From NCBI GenBank assembly GCA_012514635.1, contig JAAYZX010000006.1, positions 1 through 64,000 of the forward strand: a DNA stretch of 64,000 bases. The letters are read 5' to 3'. Position 1 is the stretch's first letter. Each line of letters opens with the position of its first letter. This document shows positions 28,849-38,828 of this stretch, piece by piece. Made by a program: the position numbers and the translations under genes. The notes under the pieces were generated by a model. The model saw only the letters and a program-made list of their open reading frames with translations, did not search any database and was not told the DNA's origin. The stretch is from Actinomycetota bacterium. Its GTDB lineage: Bacteria > Actinomycetota > Thermoleophilia > RBG-16-64-13.

Positions 28849-29033
28849 TTATGGATGGGAACTTTCGCCACTGCGGCGGATTCAGACACGTCGGCGCCGT
28901 CTCCGGTCGCCGGAATGATTGCCCGGCATCGCTCTCCCCCAGGCAACCTATGACTCTTTCTCTTCCCCAGCGGGTATCTACCGAGAAGCAGACTCCACCG
29001 AAAAGGATGCCCACATCTAAGAAGGGAGCAATC

Positions 29034-29204
29034 ATGGCCGGAGAAATCGACGATATCAAAGGGCGCGTCAAGAAGGCCGTCGGCGAACTGACGGACGACG
29101 ATAAATTGAAGCAGGAGGGCACGGTCGACAAGGTGGCCGGCAAGGTCAAAGATGTTGTCGATAAGGCCGCCGACAAAGCCAAGGATGTGCTGAAGAAGGA
29201 TTAA
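29034..29204 (+). CDS. CsbD-family stress protein
   Basis: 56 residues: AGEIDDIKGRVKKAVGELTD, DKLKQEGTVDKVAGKVKDVV and a Lys/Asp-rich tail. This is the CsbD pattern of small, charged, helical proteins made in general stress; the biochemical role is unknown even in studied species. AAGGGAG precedes the ATG at 29034 (longer in-frame starts are not needed). It stands alone between the island and the SLH gene, followed by a hairpin. Confidence 0.85.
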   Translation: MAGEIDDIKGRVKKAVGELTDDDKLKQEGTVDKVAGKVKDVVDKAADKAKDVLKKD

Positions 29205-29219
29205 GAGCATCGAATATCC

Positions 29220-29260
29220 GGGCCGGCGGCAACTCTGTGCAGTGTAGTTCCGCCGACCCG
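29220..29260 (+). terminator. Imperfect hairpin after csbD-like gene
   Basis: GGGCCGGCGGCAACT pairs with AGTTCCGCCGACCC (one bulge, one mismatch) across a CTGTGCAGTGT loop, starting 15 bases beyond the stop. No U-run. The remainder up to 29493 shows only a weak TTGACA (29392). Confidence 0.4.
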
Positions 29261-29493
29261 GGCGCAACTCCTCCCCCGTCTGGAACAGCGTCTTGCACAA
29301 GACAGAACCGGACCAGACACTGGTGACCCAGATCGGTGACCATCCTGGCTCAGGCCATCGTAAACCCGTTTGCCCAATCAATTCCAGCGCTTGACACCCA
29401 CTCAGGAGTCGGTTTCAATGCTTGAAGGCGCAACATGAGCTTCACACCGTTGCCCGCCTGACCCAGAGCAGATGAAGCCACGGAGGCAAGATC

Positions 29494-31230
29494 ATGATGA
29501 GGCCCCAATACGGCCGCAGATCCCCGTTCGTCATCCTAGTGCTGGCAGCGACCTTCGCGCTGGCGTTTACAGGGGCGCTACTCGCGACCGCGGATGAGGC
29601 CGGCGCCGACCTTCCGCAGCTGGCCCCGTTCAGAGCCGTCGACGTCTTCCCGGTCATAGGTGAGACCGACGCACCCCTCGTCCCGCTCGTGAAGGTGAAT
29701 TTCAACATCCCCTTCAAGCCCGGCACCATCACCGGCGACAGTTTCTACATCGAGAAACCGGGGGGAGCCAAGGCCAAGGGGCACTTCGCGTTCGATACGG
29801 CCGACACCCGGGCCCTCCTCATGACCGACGAGGTCCTGCAACCGGGCACCACCTACAAGGTCGTGCTCACAAGCGCGATCAAGAGCAAGGGCTTGCTGTC
29901 TTATTCCCTGCTCTCGACGACCTGGACCTTCAGGACCACCACTCCGCCCAAAGTGGTCAGTACTACGCCGGCGGCCTCCGCCACGAGCGTCGCGGTCGAC
30001 CAAGCCGTGCGGGTGACCTTCGACAGAGACATCGACCCGGCCACGGTGAAACACGCCACCTTCTATCTCAAGGAGCACGCGGGGTTCTTCGCGCTCGATT
30101 CCCAGATCTTCTGCGAGGCCAACAAGCGCGACATCATGCTGGTCCCCGCGGCCCAGCTCAAGAAGAACACGACCTACGAGGTGATCCTCACCACAGGGAT
30201 GAAGGGAGCGAACGGCCTTCCTCTGGAGAAACAGGTGAGCTGGCTCTTCACCACGGTCGCTCCGGCGCTGCCGCCGCCGCCTCCCCCGGTTTCTCTCGAG
30301 GTGGTGGAGAAGACTCCGGCACCTGAGGCCAAGGACGTTCACCCCGGCTCGCACGTGCAGGTCACATTCAACACAGTGATCGACCCGGCCACGGTGAATG
30401 CCTCCACGTTCTCCCTCTACGAGCTCCATACGGGCCCGGTGCCGGCGGCGACCCTCTTCAGTCTCGACGGTCGTACGATCACGCTCAGACCGAATGACCC
30501 GCTCAATTGGAACAAGACCTACCGGACGACTCTGACCACCGGCGTGAAGGCGCTGAACGGCCCGGCGCTGCCGAGGGCGGTCACCTGGATCTTCACCACG
30601 GCCGCGGCTCCTCCACTGCCGCCCCCGCCGCCTACCGTTGCGTTCACCGACGTCAAGCCGAACCATCCCTACTACGACGCCATCATGGAGCTGGCCTCCA
30701 GGGGGATCGTCAGCGGATACGGGGACGGTAGATTCGGCCCTGCGGATCCGGTGAGGCGGGCGCAGTTCGCCAAGATGATCGTGGGTGTGCTTGGTCTACC
30801 GGTTACCGAAGACGACTTTCCTCATCCGGACATCGCCTTCACCGACCTGGGGCAGGACAACCCCACCGATCTGTACCCTCACGAGTACGTGTCGGTGTGC
30901 TTCCGTAACGGGATCACCCTGGGGAAAGACGCCACCCACTTCGCTCCCTACGACTTCATCACGCGCTATCAGGTGATAACCATGGTGGTGCGGGCGGTGG
31001 ACAAGCTCCGACCCGGATACCTCACCACCCCGCCGCCCGGTTTCGGCGCCTGGAGAGGCGACCCCGACCACGGAGCCAACGCCGCCCGGGCGGAGTACAG
31101 CGGACTACTCGAGGGGCTGGGCCACTCGGGTGGGCTGCAGTCTCTCGACCCTTACGACGACATGACCCGGGGTGAGGTGGCCCAGGTGCTGTACACGTTG
31201 CTCCTGCTGAGAACTCCTGTAGTTACGTAG
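29494..31230 (+). CDS. Secreted Big_5/SLH-domain surface protein
   Basis: 578 residues. Signal peptide about 1-35 ([20 protein letters not shown]). Three bacterial Ig-like (Big_5) domains follow at roughly 45-150, 152-260 and 268-370, each with the pattern of [34 protein letters not shown] and WLFTT ends. Pro-rich linkers (LPPPPPP) separate the last two. From ~385 on there are S-layer homology repeats ([60 protein letters not shown]). SLH repeats bind pyruvylated secondary wall polymers, so this is likely an S-layer or wall-attached protein. A GGAGG site precedes the ATG. Stand-alone gene. Confidence 0.85.
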   Translation: MMRPQYGRRSPFVILVLAATFALAFTGALLATADEAGADLPQLAPFRAVDVFPVIGETDAPLVPLVKVNFNIPFKPGTITGDSFYIEKPGGAKAKGHFAFDTADTRALLMTDEVLQPGTTYKVVLTSAIKSKGLLSYSLLSTTWTFRTTTPPKVVSTTPAASATSVAVDQAVRVTFDRDIDPATVKHATFYLKEHAGFFALDSQIFCEANKRDIMLVPAAQLKKNTTYEVILTTGMKGANGLPLEKQVSWLFTTVAPALPPPPPPVSLEVVEKTPAPEAKDVHPGSHVQVTFNTVIDPATVNASTFSLYELHTGPVPAATLFSLDGRTITLRPNDPLNWNKTYRTTLTTGVKALNGPALPRAVTWIFTTAAAPPLPPPPPTVAFTDVKPNHPYYDAIMELASRGIVSGYGDGRFGPADPVRRAQFAKMIVGVLGLPVTEDDFPHPDIAFTDLGQDNPTDLYPHEYVSVCFRNGITLGKDATHFAPYDFITRYQVITMVVRAVDKLRPGYLTTPPPGFGAWRGDPDHGANAARAEYSGLLEGLGHSGGLQSLDPYDDMTRGEVAQVLYTLLLLRTPVVT

Positions 31231-31272
31231 CCGTCGGAGCGGCATCTGGGTCGAAATCCACGCATTCAATAA

Positions 31273-31354
31273 TGCCGGAGGCGGGACTCGAACCCGCACG
31301 GGCATAGCCCTACGGTGTTTAAGACCGTTGCGTCTGCCATTCCGCCACTCCGGC
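31273..31354 (-). tRNA. tRNA-Leu(TAA)
   Basis: Cloverleaf on the minus strand: acceptor GCCGGAG / CTCCGGC with discriminator A, D-arm GCGGAATGGCAGACGC, anticodon stem ACGGT with loop CTTAAAC (anticodon TAA), a variable arm typical of class II tRNAs, and T-loop GGTTCGAGTCCC. No encoded CCA. A TTGCGC/TAAAGT pair 16 bases apart upstream could be its promoter. Confidence 0.95.
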
Positions 31355-31396
31355 GCGTTGCACCTGATACTTTAGCACCGGACGGACTTTGCGCAA

Positions 31397-32935
31397 TCAA
31401 CCACCGGCGGCCACCGTCCCGTCGAGCAGATCGCGCTCCGATACAAGAACCAGACCGTATCCTAAGTTCTCCATGATACGCAGGAGAATCTCGGCTCCGG
31501 CTACGATCACATCGGCGCGCCCGGGTTGCATGCTTGGAAGCGCAGCTCGATCGGCAGCACTCAGGGCAATCAATCTATCGATTTCTCTCCTGATCTGCTC
31601 ACGGCTGAGCATGGTGTGATGCACGGCATCCGGGTTGTATCGTTGAAGTCCTAAATTGAGCGCCGCCAACGTAGTGGCAGTCCCACCCCCGGCCACAAGT
31701 GTATCCGCTCCCGAGAACACTTCGACCAAAGCCGCCAACACTGAATCCACGTGTTCACGAAGTCGGCGCAGCTGATCCGACGAAGGTGGATCGGTATGTA
31801 GAAAGCGCTCAGTATGACGAACACAACCCAGATTTAGACTATGCGACACCAGATCGTCATCGTTGCCCCATCTCACCAGTTCCGTACTTCCTCCGCCTAC
31901 ATCCACGAATGTGATATCCCCGGGTACGTCCATGGTGGCACCGAAAAACGCCAGCCTCGCCTCAGTCTCTCCCGTGACTACCCCTGCAACGACACCCAAC
32001 CGTTCACCAAGTCTTTTCACGAATTCCGAACCGTCGACTGCAGTGCGCGTAGCGCTGGTACCCACAATGATCACAACCGACGCGCCAAGCGCACGTGCCT
32101 CTTTCACATACTGCTCAACGGCGGCTTCCGTCCGTGCCATCGCAGCGGCCGTCAAATGGTTGTCGCGGACCAAGCCCTCACCCAGCCGTGTCACCCGCGC
32201 CCGTCGCACCACGGGGATCGGCGACGTCGAATATTCCGGCGACATTAATGCCGTCGTCGTTGCAGTATCCGCCACCAGAAGGCGCACCGAGTTGGTGCCC
32301 ACATCGATGGCGGCCCGGCGCCGCAGGCGCGGGCCGCCCTCTAGACAACGGGCATCGTGGCACCATATATCGCCGTATCGCTCCAGGAGTTGCACCCATT
32401 GCGCCCGCACCGGCTCGGAAGCGTCCAACGTGTTCGCCAGCGCGGCAACCAACGCAGCGGCATAGGCATGAAGACAGGTAGCCGACGTTGCATCGACCGG
32501 CCCCCCTATACCGGCCTCCAGGACGGCTCCGTCATCGCAATGAGGGCCGGCGGGCGCGAGCCGTCGCCGCTCGGCCCTATACCACTCGCGCAGCCATTCC
32601 AGCGCACCGGACAGCTCCACATCTTGTGCCGCCTCTGTGCGCAGTCGCCCTACCCCACCGGCGGCCTCCAGCTCCGCAGCCGCACTCTTGGCCGAAGGAC
32701 ACGTTAGGTAGAAGGTGGTGGGGAAAGGCTCGCCATCCTCCAAGTAGGGCCGGGTCCGCACCACGGCCGGCGCCCCATGAGGACACCACACTGCGATATC
32801 GGCCACGCCCCGCGCGGGGCGCCCCAGCTGGTGCTGAATAATATTTGCTACATCGTCGCCGGCAGGAGCACCGGAACCACCGCCATTGCCCCCACCGTTC
32901 CCTCTGCCTACTCCCGACCGATACTCCCGACTCAT
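31397..32935 (-). CDS. Fused DUF501 - Ppx/GppA phosphatase
   Basis: 512 residues. The Gly-rich start is followed by a DUF501 domain (about 25-200: VANIIQHQLGRPARGVADIA, CPHGAPAVVRTRPYLEDGEP, TFYLTCPSAKSAAAELEAAG, ATCLHAYAAALVAALANTLD). The Ppx/GppA exopolyphosphatase domain follows (about 207-510: RRAAIDVGTNSVRLLVADTA, VIIVGTSATRTAVDGSEFV, ITFVDVGGGSTELV, GADTLVAGGGTATTLAALNL). In mycobacteria the two are separate neighbours (Rv1025, Rv1026); here they are one reading frame. Expected activity: hydrolysis of polyphosphate or pppGpp. Its ATG overlaps the stop of the FtsB gene (ATGA, 32932-32935). Confidence 0.85.
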   Translation of the reverse strand: MSREYRSGVGRGNGGGNGGGSGAPAGDDVANIIQHQLGRPARGVADIAVWCPHGAPAVVRTRPYLEDGEPFPTTFYLTCPSAKSAAAELEAAGGVGRLRTEAAQDVELSGALEWLREWYRAERRRLAPAGPHCDDGAVLEAGIGGPVDATSATCLHAYAAALVAALANTLDASEPVRAQWVQLLERYGDIWCHDARCLEGGPRLRRRAAIDVGTNSVRLLVADTATTTALMSPEYSTSPIPVVRRARVTRLGEGLVRDNHLTAAAMARTEAAVEQYVKEARALGASVVIIVGTSATRTAVDGSEFVKRLGERLGVVAGVVTGETEARLAFFGATMDVPGDITFVDVGGGSTELVRWGNDDDLVSHSLNLGCVRHTERFLHTDPPSSDQLRRLREHVDSVLAALVEVFSGADTLVAGGGTATTLAALNLGLQRYNPDAVHHTMLSREQIRREIDRLIALSAADRAALPSMQPGRADVIVAGAEILLRIMENLGYGLVLVSERDLLDGTVAAGG

Positions 32936-33450
32936 TCCACCGTCCGCGCGAATACACCCCGAATACTATTGACGATCCGCTCCAATAGACCCTGCGGTTC
33001 TTCAGTTGCATCAGGCCGGTCGCCCTCAACCGCCGAGGAGGATGACTGTAAGTGGTCGCCTCCCTGCACAATGAACATCTCCTCACCCGGCCGCACGTAT
33101 CCCAGGTTTTCCCGCGCTTTCACCTCCATGCGACTGGGAGAGGCGAGGCTATCCACTTCCGCACGGGCCGCCTCCACATCCTCTCTGGCTGCCGCCAGCG
33201 CTTCCGCCTTCTGAGTCCAAGTCGCTTTGGCGTGCATGAGATCGAAGACAGGCTCCCGATTGACTGCTACAGCCGCAGCTACCAGTAGCAACAGCATCAC
33301 AAGATACACAACGCGACGCGTGCGCGGGCGCCGGTCGGTCGGAGTCGACCGCGAAGAGCCGGAGCGCGATGTCGCCTTAGAAGCCCGTTTCGAGGGCACA
33401 CTTGTCGGCCTACCTGTCGGTCTTTGAGCCATATTGCCTTTGTTCGTCAC
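32932..33450 (-). CDS. FtsB/DivIC-type septum formation protein
   Basis: 172 residues. A basic Ser/Thr/Arg-rich cytoplasmic head (1-45), one membrane segment (RVVYLVMLLLLVAAAVAV, about 46-63), an Ala/Glu-rich coiled coil (AEALAAAREDVEAARAEVDS) and the conserved ARENLGYVRPGEEMF (~111-125) of the DivIC/FtsB family, then an acidic tail. Such proteins bridge division proteins FtsL and FtsQ at the septum. Located directly before DUF501-Ppx, as in other actinobacteria. Confidence 0.85.
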   Translation of the reverse strand: MTNKGNMAQRPTGRPTSVPSKRASKATSRSGSSRSTPTDRRPRTRRVVYLVMLLLLVAAAVAVNREPVFDLMHAKATWTQKAEALAAAREDVEAARAEVDSLASPSRMEVKARENLGYVRPGEEMFIVQGGDHLQSSSSAVEGDRPDATEEPQGLLERIVNSIRGVFARTVE

Positions 33451-33473
33451 TACAGGGAGCGCCTCCTGCCGGA

Positions 33474-34919
33474 TCAGGCGCGCTCGACCTTGATGAGGTT
33501 GGTGGTGCCCGGAGAATTCACCCGCGCGCCACAGGTCACAACCAAGACATCACCCGAAACCGCCACGCCTTGCGCCATAGCCGCCTCCACCGCCAGGCCG
33601 ATGGTTCCATCGGTGTCTTCCGCTTGGTGAACGAAGGCGGGCGTCACACCGTACGTAAGGGCCAGATGCCGCCAGACATCGCGACTGGGGGTGGCGGCCA
33701 GCACGTGGATCCAAGGACGATACCTGGCCACCTGACGCGCCGTAGCACCGGTCTGAGTGGGGCTAACTATGGCCGCCGCCTCCAGGCCGGCGGCCAGCTC
33801 GCACGCCGCACGAGCAATCGCCTGCGATACCGCCGCCGGAGAGCCCGTGCCGCCCTCACGCACCGGCAGGTTCTGCCCCTTCCACGCGGCCAGTCCTTCG
33901 GGGCGATCCTTTTCGGCCGCTTCTACGATGCGATTCATGGTAGTAACCGATTGCACAGGATAGGAACCGCTCGCCGTCTCCCCGGACAGCATCACTGCCG
34001 AAGTTCCATCCCATACCGCGTTGGCCACATCTGAGGCCTCCGCCCGCGTGGGGACAGGGTTGCTGACCATGCTCTCCAACATCTGAGTTGCCGTGATGAC
34101 TTCTTTACCGGCCGCGACCGTCTTACGGATTATCTCCTTTTGACGAGAAGGCACCAGCTCCGGCGGTATCTCCACGCCTAGATCGCCCCGGGCAACCATC
34201 ACGGCGTCGGCCTGCGCGATGATGTCGTCAATATGATCAAGAGCCTCATGCTTCTCGATCTTAGCCACTATCCGCGCCGCCCCACCCAGCTGCGCGAGGT
34301 GATAACGAAGGAGATCGATATCGCCCGCTGAGCGCACAAAAGACAGCCCAACAAAGTCCACCCCGTGCCTAACTCCGAACGCCAAGTCATCCAAATCCTT
34401 GGCTCCCAAGGGGGGCAGATCCAGCGATACGTCGGGCAGATTGATTCCCTTACGATCCGTAACCACACCGCCCTCTTCCACCACACATAACGCGCCTTCC
34501 GGCACCATGGCGGTGACCTGCAGCCGCAATCGGCCATCGTCGATCAGGACGCGTGTCTCGGGTTCCAGGTATCGCGATAGATTGAATAACGATACAGGGA
34601 TACGTGAGGCACTTCCCGGCGTACCATCGTCCGACACCAGTGTTACCTCAGTGCCGGTGACGAGCGACACTCCCCCGGGCGCAAATGTCCCCAGCCGGAT
34701 CTTAGGTCCCGCCAAATCTTGAAGAATGGCTATGGGACGCGATAGACGGGTCTCGGCTCTACGCACCGCTGCGATACGCAGCGCATGCTCTTCCTGCAGG
34801 CCGTGGCTCATGTTGAGCCGCGCCACATCCACGCCGGCAGCGAGCACCTGTTCGATTGCTTCAGCCGAAGGCGTGGCAGGTCCAAGCGTAGCTACGATCT
34901 TGGTGAAGCGCTTTCCCAT
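33474..34919 (-). CDS. pyk: Pyruvate kinase
   Basis: 481 residues, full length. Start MGKRFTKIVATLGPATPSAE and catalytic/ion-binding features: DVARLNMSHGLQEEH, LQDLAGPKIRLG, IVAKIEKHEALDHIDDIIAQ, MVARGDLGVEIP, VITATQMLESMVSNPVPTRA. The C-terminal regulatory domain ends in PGTTNLIKVERA. It converts phosphoenolpyruvate and ADP to pyruvate and ATP, using the product of the enolase gene directly upstream. Two strong hairpins separate the two genes, and the promoter is not evident. Confidence 0.95.
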   Translation of the reverse strand: MGKRFTKIVATLGPATPSAEAIEQVLAAGVDVARLNMSHGLQEEHALRIAAVRRAETRLSRPIAILQDLAGPKIRLGTFAPGGVSLVTGTEVTLVSDDGTPGSASRIPVSLFNLSRYLEPETRVLIDDGRLRLQVTAMVPEGALCVVEEGGVVTDRKGINLPDVSLDLPPLGAKDLDDLAFGVRHGVDFVGLSFVRSAGDIDLLRYHLAQLGGAARIVAKIEKHEALDHIDDIIAQADAVMVARGDLGVEIPPELVPSRQKEIIRKTVAAGKEVITATQMLESMVSNPVPTRAEASDVANAVWDGTSAVMLSGETASGSYPVQSVTTMNRIVEAAEKDRPEGLAAWKGQNLPVREGGTGSPAAVSQAIARAACELAAGLEAAAIVSPTQTGATARQVARYRPWIHVLAATPSRDVWRHLALTYGVTPAFVHQAEDTDGTIGLAVEAAMAQGVAVSGDVLVVTCGARVNSPGTTNLIKVERA

Positions 34920-34961
34920 ACGGCTAGTCTACCGCGTTTGCGAAAGCGGATCCGCATATGG

Positions 34962-35001
34962 GAGGCGGGCCCGCCAGAGTTTGCTCTGGCGGGCCCGCCT
35001 C
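34962..35001 (-). terminator. 18-bp hairpin between eno and pyk
   Basis: Perfect stem 34962-34979 with 34984-35001 and a four-base loop; extremely GC-rich (GAGGCGGGCCCGCCAGAG arm). On the minus strand it follows eno and hairpin 35005-35041. No clean U-run. Confidence 0.55.
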
Positions 35002-35004
35002 ACC

Positions 35005-35041
35005 GGCGCTGGGGGCCGGGCTGTGCCCGGCCCCCAGCGCC
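35005..35041 (-). terminator. 17-bp hairpin after enolase gene
   Basis: Perfect stem 35005-35021 with 35025-35041 (arm GGCGCTGGGGGCCGGGC), TGT loop, 38 bases beyond the eno stop. Twin with the 34962-35001 hairpin three bases further on; likely terminator/attenuator pair. Confidence 0.6.
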
Positions 35042-35078
35042 TATCCATATCGCGTTTCCGGACTTACCGGCTCTGCTA

Positions 35079-36461
<1,383 letters not shown>

Positions 36462-36484
36462 TCAGTGCACAATGCCGTCTGCAC

Positions 36485-37702
36485 TCATATACGCTTGGTT
36501 TCACCGCACGACGCGAGATCGGCCTTGGCACGTTGGTAATACTCTTCCTGTCGATTCAGATCCAAGGATGACCAAACGTGGCCTTCAGCTTCCGCCAACT
36601 CAGCGGCCACTTCCACCCGCACACGGAACTTTTTCGACGCGGTGCGGAGGGCCAGTTCTGGATCCACCTTCAGCTTGCGTGCCACGTTCACTACGGCAAA
36701 CAGGAGGTCCCCTAGTTCCGCTGCTACGCGTTCGTCCCCCATTCCTGGAGCCGGACTTTCCGGGCTCTGCTCAAGCTCCAAGCGTAACTCTTGCAACTCC
36801 TCGTCCACTTTGAGCAAAGGTCCCCGAGCGTCCGGCCAGTCGAAACCCACCTCGGCGGCTCTGCTCTGTAGCTTCTGGGCCAGTAGAGGGGAGGACAAGG
36901 CCTCGGGCACCTCGTGGAATATCCCCTCCCGACCCTCGGTGTGGCGCTTGATCTGGTCCCAGTTTCGCCTCACGTCATCCGCCGTGGGGGCGTCGATATC
37001 AGCAAAAACATGAGGGTGACGGCGCACAAGCTTGTCACGGATGCCGGCGGCCACTTCGCCTAGATCGTAGCGCTGCTCCTCCTGCGCCACCACTGCAAGG
37101 AAATACACCTGGAACAAGAGGTCGCCGAGCTCACCCATGACATCCGTATCGGCCGTAGATTCAGAGCCGCCTTCGGCCTCCTGATATTGGTTGACTGCGT
37201 CTACCAACTCATACGTTTCCTCGAGCGTATAACGCACAATACTTGCCTGCGTTTGCGCTCTATCCCAAGGACACTCCGCGCGCAGAACGGCCATGAGATC
37301 GTAGAGTAGGGCCAGTTCGTGCACAACCGCTTCCCGCGTGAGATCGATACCGGCCGGCACCAAACCAATATTGTTGCCCTCGTCCGCCCCCAACAGCGCG
37401 GCGGCGGCCCGTGCCCGATTCACATCGCAGAGCACTGGGACCGCACCCGCGGATGCGGATAGTGTCTGCAACGGAACCATCCGGACGGCATCACCTACAG
37501 CAGCTTTCACCGCCGCCAGCGTGGCTTTGGGAAGGTCCCAGGTGGCTACAACAGCAGGCCCTCCCGCCAAATGCTGCAGATATGCAATTGCCGCCCACGG
37601 CACCCCGGTCCCACCCTGCCCACCTACATAGACAACCGTTGATACTCGATCCGGGTGGGGAAGGTCGCTGAACTGCGCCTCAGGCACCAACTCCGAGTAC
37701 AA
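36485..37702 (-). CDS. mazG: MazG nucleoside triphosphate pyrophosphohydrolase
   Basis: 405 residues. Residues ~130-275 form the first MazG domain (LYDLMAVLRAECPWDRAQTQ, RYTLEETYELVDAV, VMGELGDLLFQVYFLAVVAQ with the EExxE and ExxD metal sites) and ~295-395 the second (LLKVDEELQELRLELE, VAAELGDLLFAVVNVARKL). The N-terminal ~125 residues are degenerate, perhaps a remnant of the tetrapyrrole-methylase-like domain fused to MazG in firmicutes. The enzyme removes pyrophosphate from house-cleaning NTP targets. The gene starts 7 bases after the PpiC gene. Confidence 0.85.
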   Translation of the reverse strand: MYSELVPEAQFSDLPHPDRVSTVVYVGGQGGTGVPWAAIAYLQHLAGGPAVVATWDLPKATLAAVKAAVGDAVRMVPLQTLSASAGAVPVLCDVNRARAAAALLGADEGNNIGLVPAGIDLTREAVVHELALLYDLMAVLRAECPWDRAQTQASIVRYTLEETYELVDAVNQYQEAEGGSESTADTDVMGELGDLLFQVYFLAVVAQEEQRYDLGEVAAGIRDKLVRRHPHVFADIDAPTADDVRRNWDQIKRHTEGREGIFHEVPEALSSPLLAQKLQSRAAEVGFDWPDARGPLLKVDEELQELRLELEQSPESPAPGMGDERVAAELGDLLFAVVNVARKLKVDPELALRTASKKFRVRVEVAAELAEAEGHVWSSLDLNRQEEYYQRAKADLASCGETKRI

Positions 37703-37709
37703 GTCCCAT

Positions 37710-38813
37710 CTATTCCTTGGTGGTGGAGGTAGTCTCGGGATCAGTTACGAGGGTCGTAACCGTGGTGGTGGTCACCAGTTCAAACCCCGGCTTGTACTGT
37801 ACCCCGAGTTCTTCTTTGGTTTTAACCAGCCAAGCATCCCACATCTTTTTCTGCTCCTGCTGCAGGACTATCTCAGTTATATGATCCTCCACCTCATCCA
37901 GCGTCACCACTTGAGAATCTGTAATATCGGTCACTTGAATCAAATGGTATCCGAACTGCGTCTTGATCGGCTCGGAGATGTCGAACTTCTTGAGGGTGAA
38001 GGTGGCCTCTTCAAACTCGGCGACCATGGTGCCTTTCTGCACTTCACCCAGATCGCCTCCCAGGTCTTTGGAGCCCGGGTCATCCGAATGCTGCTTGGCC
38101 TTTTCAGCGAAGTCCGCCCCTTCCACAATCTCCTTACGCACCTTTTCGGCCAATGAGAGCGCAGTGGCCCAATCGGCATCCGTGGCTACGCCACCAGAAT
38201 CATCAGCGTTCTTGGGCATGAAGAGAATGTGTCGTGTCAAACGGGACTCAGGAACAGTGAAATCTTCCTGGTGTTCGTGATAATAATTCTCTACCTGTTC
38301 AGGGGTCACGACGGCTTCTTCGGTGACCGCATCAAAAACCTTCCGCGTCAACTCCTGTTCCCGAAGCGCTTTCTTCAGTGAATCCAGCGTCAAGTTCTGA
38401 TCTTTCAGAGCCGTCTCAAAAGCAGCATCATCGTCCATGTACATCTGCTTGATGCCGTCGATCTGAGATTGGATCTCATCATCGGTCACTGTTATGTCCA
38501 TCTTAGCCGCACTCTGCGCCACAACATCCACTTCCACCATGTAGTTGAGCACCATAGTCTGGAACTCTTTGTACATGGCTTCGTCACCATCCTTGGTGGG
38601 CACCTGGCCTCCGTACTGCTTCTCAATCTCGGCCATACGGGTGTCAAACTGAGCCTGCGTAATGATGTTCTGGCCGATCATGGCCACGGCGTCTTTAGGG
38701 AGTTCGCCGGCCTTGGTGCATCCTGCCAACCCTGCCACAAGAACGCCAAACAATAGAAAAGTAATGAGAATGCCGGGCACAGCGCGCTTTCTGGTCACAC
38801 TAACCTCGCTCAA
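37710..38813 (-). CDS. PpiC/SurA-type peptidyl-prolyl isomerase lipoprotein
   Basis: 367 residues. Signal with lipobox GLAGC (Cys32), a SurA_N-like helical part (AVAMIGQNIITQAQFDTRMA, TVTDDEIQSQIDGIKQMYMD), a parvulin domain about 185-290 (ESRLTRHILFMPKNADD, AEKAKQHSDDPGSKDLGGDL, GYHLIQVTDI) and a Thr/Val tail. It should help fold secreted proteins outside the membrane, as PrsA does. It sits 15 bases downstream of mfd. Confidence 0.85.
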   Translation of the reverse strand: MSEVSVTRKRAVPGILITFLLFGVLVAGLAGCTKAGELPKDAVAMIGQNIITQAQFDTRMAEIEKQYGGQVPTKDGDEAMYKEFQTMVLNYMVEVDVVAQSAAKMDITVTDDEIQSQIDGIKQMYMDDDAAFETALKDQNLTLDSLKKALREQELTRKVFDAVTEEAVVTPEQVENYYHEHQEDFTVPESRLTRHILFMPKNADDSGGVATDADWATALSLAEKVRKEIVEGADFAEKAKQHSDDPGSKDLGGDLGEVQKGTMVAEFEEATFTLKKFDISEPIKTQFGYHLIQVTDITDSQVVTLDEVEDHITEIVLQQEQKKMWDAWLVKTKEELGVQYKPGFELVTTTTVTTLVTDPETTSTTKE

Positions 38814-38828
38814 CGTAGGGAGTAACGC

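Noticed and set aside
28740-29381. 213-codon minus-strand frame over csbD
   Set aside because: Antisense to the clear CsbD gene and to a low-complexity stretch; no family pattern.
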